Positions 5,976 to 11,143 of a DNA stretch of 11,143 bases are shown one piece after another (the stretch's first letter is position 1; each line of letters begins with the position of its first letter). The position numbers and the translations under genes are program-made. The notes under the pieces are model-generated. The model did no database searches. It saw nothing but the letters and a program-made list of their open reading frames with translations, and was not told the DNA's origin. Source of the stretch: JACKCP01 sp034007295 (GTDB taxonomy: Bacteria; Desulfobacterota; Desulfobacteria; Desulfobacterales; JACKCP01); NCBI GenBank assembly GCA_034007295.1, contig JAVERC010000073.1:1-11143 (forward strand), given 5' to 3'.

Positions 5976-6965
5976 TTGAAAATTATAACAATTACAAGCG
6001 GAAAAGGCGGAGTAGGAAAAACAATAATTGCTGTAAACCTTGCAATTTCACTTGCCAAAAAAGGTTATAAAACCTGTCTTTTTGATGCAGATACAGGTCT
6101 TGCCAATGTTAATATTCTTATGGGAATTATTGGAAATTATACACTTGAAGACGTAATTTCAGGCTCAAAACCCCTTAAAGACATAATTATAAAAGACTGG
6201 AATAATATTGATATAATTCCTGGAAGCTCAGGAGTTGAGCAGTTTGAAACCCTTGAAAAAAAAGAGCTTGAAAATATAATAACCCAGTTTTCAAATATGA
6301 ATGAATATGACTATATAATAGTAGACACTGGTGCCGGAATATCTAAAGCTGTTGTTTCATTTTGTCTTGCATCTTCAATCCTGATTGTAGCAATTGTTCC
6401 TGAACCCTCATCACTGACAGACTCATATTCTCTTTTAAAAGTGCTTAAATTCAATGGATTTAACAGCAGGGTAAACATAATTTCAAATAAGGCTGAATCA
6501 GAAACCCTTGGGGAAAAAACTTTTCAAAAATTTAAAAATACAGTTTTAAAATACATTGACTTAAATTTAAGCTTTCTTGGAAGTATACCTGAAGATAAAA
6601 GTGTTACAAAAGCTGTATCAATGCAATTACCCTTTATTATTAATTTCCCGGATTCACCTTCTTCAAAAAAAATTTTGAAAATAGCAGACATTATTATTAA
6701 TTCTGGAAATGAAAACATAAGCCAAAGTGAAGAAACATCTTTTGATTCATTTATAAAATCATGCTCAAATTTTTTTCAAAGCGGACTTGAACTTATCAGG
6801 CCAAAAGAAGAAATTCCTGAACTAGAAAATGAAGAATATAAAACTGAAAATTTGAACAAAAATGAAAAAAAAGCTGTTTTAGAAAAAATTGACCTTTTAA
6901 TTCAAAAAAACAATTCAATGATTTATGAGCTTGAAGAATTAAAAAAAATGATCTTAAAAAAATGA
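5976..6965 (+). CDS. FlhG/MinD-like ParA-family ATPase with coiled-coil tail
   Basis: A 329-residue deviant Walker-A ATPase. Walker A is KGGVGKT (residues 10-16, with the signature Lys10), the A' motif is DADTGLAN (37-44) and the Walker B Asp is Asp117 in IIVDTGAG. The late segment with VTKAVSMQLPFIINFPDSPSS resembles FlhG/FleN/YlxH proteins more than cell-division MinD. No MinC/MinE gene and no flagellar gene is in view, so its role (flagellar number, chemosensory or other polar positioning) is undetermined. After the ATPase core (about residue 240) comes a Glu/Lys-rich tail predicted as coiled coil (about 280-329), not the short amphipathic helix of MinD. The start is TTG with AAGGAA (5962-5967) 8 nt upstream; repeat C ends just before this site. 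No strong terminator follows; the next gene is convergent. Confidence 0.82.
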   Translation: MKIITITSGKGGVGKTIIAVNLAISLAKKGYKTCLFDADTGLANVNILMGIIGNYTLEDVISGSKPLKDIIIKDWNNIDIIPGSSGVEQFETLEKKELENIITQFSNMNEYDYIIVDTGAGISKAVVSFCLASSILIVAIVPEPSSLTDSYSLLKVLKFNGFNSRVNIISNKAESETLGEKTFQKFKNTVLKYIDLNLSFLGSIPEDKSVTKAVSMQLPFIINFPDSPSSKKILKIADIIINSGNENISQSEETSFDSFIKSCSNFFQSGLELIRPKEEIPELENEEYKTENLNKNEKKAVLEKIDLLIQKNNSMIYELEELKKMILKK

Positions 6966-7103
6966 CCATGGGTTTAACTCAATTTTTTTCAAAACAGCTG
7001 CCAAATAAAACTAAATTTTTTAAAAATTTATACCTTAATTTTAAAATTCAACCCTTAATTTTTTTAGTATAGAAAAGGTTATTAACTCAAACAGAATCTG
7101 TTT

Positions 7104-8333
7104 TCAGTTATTTTCAAGTTTTTTTACAAGACTTTTTATTGAAAGCCCCTGAAAAACAAGGGAGAAAACAACCACAACATAGGTCATGGAAAGGATAAGC
7201 TCACGTTCTTCTCCCAAAGGAAGAGACAAAGCAAGAGCAACTGAAATTCCTCCCCTGAGCCCTCCCCAAGTCATAATTCTTACCATGCCTTTGCTTAAAT
7301 TTCTTATATTTCTCAAAAAAAACACTGGTGTACCAATGCAGATAAAACGCACAAACAAAACTAAAGGGACACAGATAAATCCCATTGCCATATATTTTGG
7401 ATTAGTTGAAATAACAATTACTTCAAGACCTATCAATACAAATAAAGCTGCATTTAAAATTTCATCTACAAGTTTCCAGAAATCATCAAGACTTATCCTT
7501 GTTTTTTCGCTCATGGCAAACATTCTGCCGTGATTTCCAATAAGAAGTCCTGCTGCAACAATTGCTATAGGCCCTGATGTGTGCAATTTCAAAGCAAGGG
7601 AATATGCACCTGTTACAAGTGCCAGAGTAATTAAAACCTCAACCTTGTAATCATCTATTCTATAAAGCATATAATAGGCAATAAGCCCTGCTCCAAGTCC
7701 AAGAATCACACCTCCCAAAGCCTCGGTAGAAAAAAGAATAAACCCTTCTTTTAAAACACTTTGGGAACCTGCATCTAAAAAGGACACAAGAATCATAAAA
7801 ACAACAACACCTATTCCGTCATTAAAAAGAGACTCGCCTGCTATTACAGTTTCAACTTCTTTTTTAACACCGGCTTTTTTTAAAATTCCAAGAACTGCAA
7901 CCGGATCTGTAGGAGAAATAAGAGCTCCAAAAATCAGGCAATAGATATAACCAGGCTTAATATCAAAAAAACCAAGGGTATAATAAAGCAGCGAGCCAGT
8001 AATAAAAGTTGAAGCAATAACTCCAAGAGTTGCAAAAATTGTAATTTCAATCCATCTTTGTGCAAGGTCATCAAGATTTACATGAAGAGCTCCGGCAAAC
8101 AATAAAAAAGACAGCATTCCAACAAGAAGTGTTTCATTGAAATCAATATTTGAAACAAGCTCCCCAAGACCTAAATTAAGCCCTGTTTTTGCAATAAGCA
8201 TACAAACAAGAGAAAATAAAATGGTAATAATTACAAGGCCTATGGTTACAGGCAGTTTCAAATACTTTTGATTAATATAGCTGAAAAGTGCAGACATGGT
8301 AAGAACAACAGCTGAAATATTTAAAAATTCCAT
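7104..8333 (-). CDS. CPA1-family Na+/H+ antiporter (NhaP-type)
   Basis: A 409-residue membrane protein with about 12-13 hydrophobic segments. The CPA1 hallmarks are in place: ALISPTDPVAVL (residues 137-148, the TDP of the unwound helix), GESLFNDG (166-173, the Asn-Asp ion-binding pair at 171-172), and WGGLRGGISVALALSLP in the later half. Known members exchange Na+ (or K+/Li+) for H+ across the inner membrane and regulate pH and salt. It lacks the long cytosolic C-terminal domain seen in some bacterial CPA1 proteins and ends shortly after the last membrane helix. The ATG has a GAGGGG ribosome site. It is divergent from the pqiA-type operon over 134 bp and convergent with the ATPase gene. Ion preference cannot be read from the sequence. 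Confidence 0.93.
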   Translation of the reverse strand: MEFLNISAVVLTMSALFSYINQKYLKLPVTIGLVIITILFSLVCMLIAKTGLNLGLGELVSNIDFNETLLVGMLSFLLFAGALHVNLDDLAQRWIEITIFATLGVIASTFITGSLLYYTLGFFDIKPGYIYCLIFGALISPTDPVAVLGILKKAGVKKEVETVIAGESLFNDGIGVVVFMILVSFLDAGSQSVLKEGFILFSTEALGGVILGLGAGLIAYYMLYRIDDYKVEVLITLALVTGAYSLALKLHTSGPIAIVAAGLLIGNHGRMFAMSEKTRISLDDFWKLVDEILNAALFVLIGLEVIVISTNPKYMAMGFICVPLVLFVRFICIGTPVFFLRNIRNLSKGMVRIMTWGGLRGGISVALALSLPLGEERELILSMTYVVVVFSLVFQGLSIKSLVKKLENN

Positions 8334-8364
8334 TTTTTCCCCTCAAGGTTTATTATTTTTTTTT

Positions 8365-8450
8365 CAATATTGATTTTTGTTGAAACTTTTAAATTCACTC
8401 AGGTATATTCTTATTTTAAAAAAAAATATGCAATAATATTGTTCAATATT
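8365..8450. promoter_or_regulatory. Repeated CAATATT palindromes in the divergent intergenic region
   Basis: A palindrome CAATATTG lies at 8365-8372, and AATATTG-TT-CAATATT at 8435-8450. The same heptamer thus occurs in inverted form on both sides of the predicted promoter at 8380-8409. This arrangement would suit a dimeric regulator acting on the antiporter gene, the pqiA-type operon or both. The DNA is very AT-rich, so coincidence is possible. Confidence 0.35.
8380..8409 (+). promoter_or_regulatory. Predicted promoter of the pqiA-type operon
   Basis: TTGAAA (8380-8385), 18 bp spacer, TATATT (8404-8409), both 5 of 6 to consensus. The start of transcription would be near 8416, leaving a leader of about 50 nt that contains the AATATTG-TT-CAATATT palindrome. 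Confidence 0.45.
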
Positions 8451-8467
8451 AAAACTTCAGGCTTAAA

Positions 8468-9109
8468 ATGGAAAACTATACAAATATTTTAAACAAAATC
8501 AGTTCAAAATCTTCTCAATTAAAAATCTGCCTGAACTGCGGACTTAGTCAAAATGTTCCAAAATTAAGCCCTGGATTTAATGCAAGATGCAAAAGATGCG
8601 GATCAGTTCTGATTTCAAAAAACAGCGGAGCCTTAAACAAATCACTTGCACTTTCCCTTGCATCTTTAATACTTTTTTTGCCGGCTGTTCTATCTCCGCT
8701 TTTGAGGGTAAAACTATTTGGAGAAACAAAATCTGCAAGCGTTTTAAATGGAGCTTTTGATCTTTTAAGATCAGATTTTTTTTTCATTGGCTGCCTTGTT
8801 TTTCTGTTTGCTGTATTAATTCCTTTTTTAAAACTTCTAACTCTTTTTTACTCCATTTTATCGGTATACTTCAGGATAAAACTTCCCTTTTGCTTAATTG
8901 CATTTAAAATTTATTGCCAGATCAAGCCATTTTCCATGGAAGAAGTTTTTCTAATGGCAATTCTTACAGCTCTTACAAAACTTGATTCAATTGCAGGTTA
9001 TAAAATTGAAATCGGTTTTTATTTTTTTTTGGCACTTATCATTTTTTCAACGGCTGCTGTTTCTGTTATAACCGATTCTGAAATCTGGGAAAGGCTTGAA
9101 AACCTATGA
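8468..9109 (+). CDS. pqiA: PqiA/LetA-family membrane protein, first half-size copy
   Basis: A 213-residue protein made of one PqiA module. Two CxxC pairs (Cys21/24 and Cys41/44, CLNCG and CKRCG) form a small zinc-ribbon-like head. It is followed by about four membrane helices, with ILFLPAVLSPLLRVKLFG in the first and IKPFSMEEVFLMAILTALTKL late, the counterpart of the GxWSMxDVF motif. E. coli PqiA and LetA are about 420 residues with two such modules in one chain; here the modules are separate genes. With the downstream MCE protein it should form the inner-membrane part of a lipid or hydrophobic-molecule transport system. Ribosome site is weak (CAGG). Its end overlaps the next start as ATGA, so the genes are co-translated. 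Confidence 0.88.
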   Translation: MENYTNILNKISSKSSQLKICLNCGLSQNVPKLSPGFNARCKRCGSVLISKNSGALNKSLALSLASLILFLPAVLSPLLRVKLFGETKSASVLNGAFDLLRSDFFFIGCLVFLFAVLIPFLKLLTLFYSILSVYFRIKLPFCLIAFKIYCQIKPFSMEEVFLMAILTALTKLDSIAGYKIEIGFYFFLALIIFSTAAVSVITDSEIWERLENL

Positions 9110-9750
9110 TAAACAATAATAAAAATCCACAAACTCAAAATTCGATAATTGTATGCCATGTATGCCAAAAAATTAATTACTGCCAAAATCCATATAATAA
9201 AATCAAATGCATTAGATGCGGTTCAAGTATTCATTACAGAAAAAATGAATCCATACAAAAAACCTGGGCCTATTTAATTGCAGCACTTATTTTTTATATC
9301 CCTGCAAATATTTATCCCATAATGACATTTTCAGCTTTTGGAAAAACCAATGGAGATACTATTATTTCAGGGGTAGCAGCTTTTATCAGATCTGGTTTAT
9401 GGCCTCTTGCATTAATTGTTTTTACTGCAAGTATTTTTGTTCCCCTTGCAAAAATTTTTGGACTGATGTTTATTCTGTGTTCAATAAAATACAAATGGGA
9501 TTTTTTTTATAAAGAAAGAACAAAACTTTATTTTATAGTTGAATTTATTGGCAAATGGTCAATGCTTGATGTTTTTTTAATTTCACTTATGACATCAATA
9601 GTAAAACTTGGGAATATTGCAGAAGTAAATCCAGGGCCTGGAATAACTTATTTTGCACTTGTGGTTATTTTAACTCTTTTTGCTGCAATGTCTTTTGATC
9701 CAAGGCTTATCTGGGACAACCATACAAACACTGAAAGAAATAATTCATGA
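9106..9750 (+). CDS. pqiA: PqiA/LetA-family membrane protein, second half-size copy
   Basis: A 214-residue single PqiA module, the second of the pair. The Cys pairs are Cys17/20 (CHVC) and Cys35/38 (CIRCG). The first helix carries IPANIYPIMTFSAFGK, which with the following DTIISGV is the classic PqiA signature, and the last part has GKWSMLDVFLISLMTSIVKLG. It corresponds to the C-terminal module of E. coli PqiA better than the first copy does. It overlaps both neighbours by 4 nt (ATGA at 9106-9109 and 9747-9750). The two half proteins probably assemble as a heterodimer that mimics the fused two-module PqiA; this is inference. Confidence 0.9.
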   Translation: MINNNKNPQTQNSIIVCHVCQKINYCQNPYNKIKCIRCGSSIHYRKNESIQKTWAYLIAALIFYIPANIYPIMTFSAFGKTNGDTIISGVAAFIRSGLWPLALIVFTASIFVPLAKIFGLMFILCSIKYKWDFFYKERTKLYFIVEFIGKWSMLDVFLISLMTSIVKLGNIAEVNPGPGITYFALVVILTLFAAMSFDPRLIWDNHTNTERNNS

Positions 9751-11143
9751 TACCTGAAGCTGAAGTTAAAAAAAGAAAATTTTCACTTATATGGCTTATT
9801 CCTGTTGCAGCTCTTATTACCGGAATCTGGATGATTTACCACCACTATTCAGAAAAAGGGATAAATATTTCCATAGAATTTAAAAACGGCAATGGAATAA
9901 CAGAAGGGAAAACAGCCATAAAATATGCAGGAATCAAAATAGGAACAGTTGATAAAATAAAACTCAGCAATGACTTTTCTTCAGTTATTGTAAATGCAGT
10001 AATTGAAAAACAATACTCACATTTTGCCAAAAAAAATTCACTTTTCTGGCTTGTAAAACCAAGGCTTGAAGTTGGAGCAATTTCAGGGGTTGAAACTATT
10101 TTTTCAGGCCAGTACATAGCAGTAAGACCCGGCCAAGGTGAAAAAAATTTTTCTTTTAAGGCTCTTGAAGATCCGCCTCCAAGTGCTGAAAATGCACCAG
10201 GTCTTCATCTGGTTTTGAAATCTAAAACTTTTTCCGGACTTGTTCCAGGCTCGCCTGTTCTTTTCAAAAAAATCAGGGTTGGCAAAGTAGAATCTTATGT
10301 ACTTTCAGACCAAGGTGATGAAGTTCTCATAAATATTCTAATAAGTCCTGAATACAGCAAGCTTGTAAAAAAAGACACAAGGTTTTGGAATGTAAGCGGA
10401 ATTGAAATTTCTGGAGATCTTTCGGGAATAAAAATAAAAGCAGATTCATTTGCATCTGTTCTTGACGGAGGAATTGCATTTGACACTCATTTATCCGGCA
10501 AAAAAAATAATTCAGCAGCTGAAAATAAAGATGAATTTATTTTGTATGACAACAAAGAAAATGCCATGGAAAGAGGGTTTGAAATTATAATAACCTTTGA
10601 AACCGGAGAAGGACTTATACCAAATTCAACCCCCTTAAAATACAAAGGCATAACCATAGGCAAAGTTACAAAAATTGATATGGATCAGGAAGCAGGCAAA
10701 ATAAATGCAACAATAAGATTAAAAGAAAATGCAATAAATGCAGCAACTGAAAATTCCAAATTCTGGATGGTTAAACCAAGGCTTGATCTTAAAGGTATTT
10801 CTGGCTTAAGCACAATTATTTCAGGACAATATATTGAAGTCCAGCCAGGTAATGGAAAGCCAATGGACAAATTTCAGGCCTTGAGCGAACCTCCTTTTAC
10901 AGACCCTGATTCTCCGGGCCTTCACTTGATTTTACAAACAAAATCAAAAGGCTCATTGTCTGAAGGTTCTCCTGTATACACTAGAGGTATTGAAGCAGGA
11001 AGAGTTGAAGGATATGAACTTTCAAAAAATTGTGTAAACATAAGCGTTCATATTTATGAAAAATACTCAGATCTTATTTTTTCAGATACAAGATTCTGGA
11101 ATCAGTCAGGAATAAAAATAAAGGGGGGCCTTTCTGGTATTGA
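9747..11143 (+). CDS. PqiB/LetB-type multi-MCE (MlaD-family) protein, 3' end outside window
   Basis: Starts at the ATG of an ATGA overlap with the second PqiA gene and stays open for 465 codons to the window edge. A cytosolic stub (PEAEVKKRK) leads to one membrane anchor (FSLIWLIPVAALITGIWMIY, about residues 12-31), and the rest is periplasmic. Four MCE domains can be seen: about 39-129, 152-247, 278-368 and from 391 on, the last incomplete. Domains 1 and 3 share FW-V-KPRL...ISG..TI.SGQYI.V.PG; domains 2 and 4 share GLHL, GSPV and the TRFWN..GI pattern. E. coli PqiB has three MCE domains and LetB seven; stacked MCE rings form a periplasmic tunnel for lipids. With at least four, this is not a standard PqiB. 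A pqiC-type lipoprotein gene may follow but cannot be seen. Confidence 0.93.
   Translation, partial: MIPEAEVKKRKFSLIWLIPVAALITGIWMIYHHYSEKGINISIEFKNGNGITEGKTAIKYAGIKIGTVDKIKLSNDFSSVIVNAVIEKQYSHFAKKNSLFWLVKPRLEVGAISGVETIFSGQYIAVRPGQGEKNFSFKALEDPPPSAENAPGLHLVLKSKTFSGLVPGSPVLFKKIRVGKVESYVLSDQGDEVLINILISPEYSKLVKKDTRFWNVSGIEISGDLSGIKIKADSFASVLDGGIAFDTHLSGKKNNSAAENKDEFILYDNKENAMERGFEIIITFETGEGLIPNSTPLKYKGITIGKVTKIDMDQEAGKINATIRLKENAINAATENSKFWMVKPRLDLKGISGLSTIISGQYIEVQPGNGKPMDKFQALSEPPFTDPDSPGLHLILQTKSKGSLSEGSPVYTRGIEAGRVEGYELSKNCVNISVHIYEKYSDLIFSDTRFWNQSGIKIKGGLSGI

Noticed and set aside
7013..7029. Palindrome AAATTTTT-T-AAAAATTT as a terminator between convergent genes
   Set aside because: It is purely A/T, weak, and lacks a clear T-tract after a GC stem on either strand.
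6985..7075. Possible fourth, decayed copy of the intergenic repeat between the ATPase and the antiporter gene
   Set aside because: Only short AT-rich words (CCAAATAAAACTAAATTTT, AAAAATTTA) resemble the repeat; the GGATTAAATTTT arm and the order of blocks are absent.
7186..7533. Plus-strand open frame of 115 codons inside the antiporter gene
   Set aside because: Complementary-strand artefact of a well-supported CPA1 gene; no family resemblance.
1..11143. CRISPR arrays, tRNA or rRNA genes, insertion sequences, phage or defence genes
   Set aside because: Looked for regularly spaced repeats, cloverleaf-like segments, transposase or integrase motifs and defence domains; found none. The gene content is mostly housekeeping and envelope functions.

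Overview
The window is AT-rich chromosomal DNA from a Gram-negative bacterium. Evidence for the envelope type is the HflK/HflC inner-membrane pair, a signal-peptide-bearing beta-barrel protein ending in Phe, and a PqiA/PqiB-type trans-envelope system. The gene set (split PqiA, a DUF721/DciA-type protein beside a TrmN6-type methylase, an orphan FlhG/MinD-like ATPase, a tiny mS38-like protein) and the codon use resemble AT-rich sulfate-reducing Desulfobacterota (old Deltaproteobacteria). That placement is inference from gene content; no rRNA or other taxonomic marker is present.

Layout. 1-119: minus-strand copy of a ~160 bp repeat, cut by the window edge. 163-804 (-): polyprenol/diacylglycerol kinase-family membrane protein. 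985-1077 (+): a 30-codon mS38/AURKAIP1-COX24-like basic protein with its own promoter and terminator, followed by a bidirectional terminator and repeat copy B. 1388-3409 (-): hflK-hflC. 3539-4592 (+): a DUF721 gene overlapping a TrmN6-like methyltransferase. 4757-5710 (+): outer-membrane protein behind a promoter and a near-perfect 31 bp inverted repeat, closed by a strong terminator. 5803-5961: repeat copy C. 5976-6965 (+): FlhG/MinD-like ATPase with a coiled-coil tail. 7104-8333 (-): CPA1 Na+/H+ antiporter. 8468 to the end (+): three genes joined by 4-nt ATGA overlaps, encoding two half-size PqiA proteins and a multi-MCE-domain protein that runs off the window.

How the genes relate. The last operon is the clearest functional unit: membrane PqiA/LetA-type proteins plus a PqiB/LetB-type MCE tunnel, presumed to move lipid or other hydrophobic molecules across the periplasm. 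HflK/HflC form the membrane cage that modulates FtsH proteolysis. The others look like single housekeeping genes.

Most notable non-genic signal: three copies of the same intergenic repeat within 6 kb. Each copy can fold as nested hairpins (terminal inverted repeat, middle stem, small inner hairpin), and the paired arms are conserved. I do not recognise it as a named family. A second notable point is that the MCE protein has at least four MCE domains in an A-B-A-B order with a 239-residue period, so it is not a standard three-domain PqiB.
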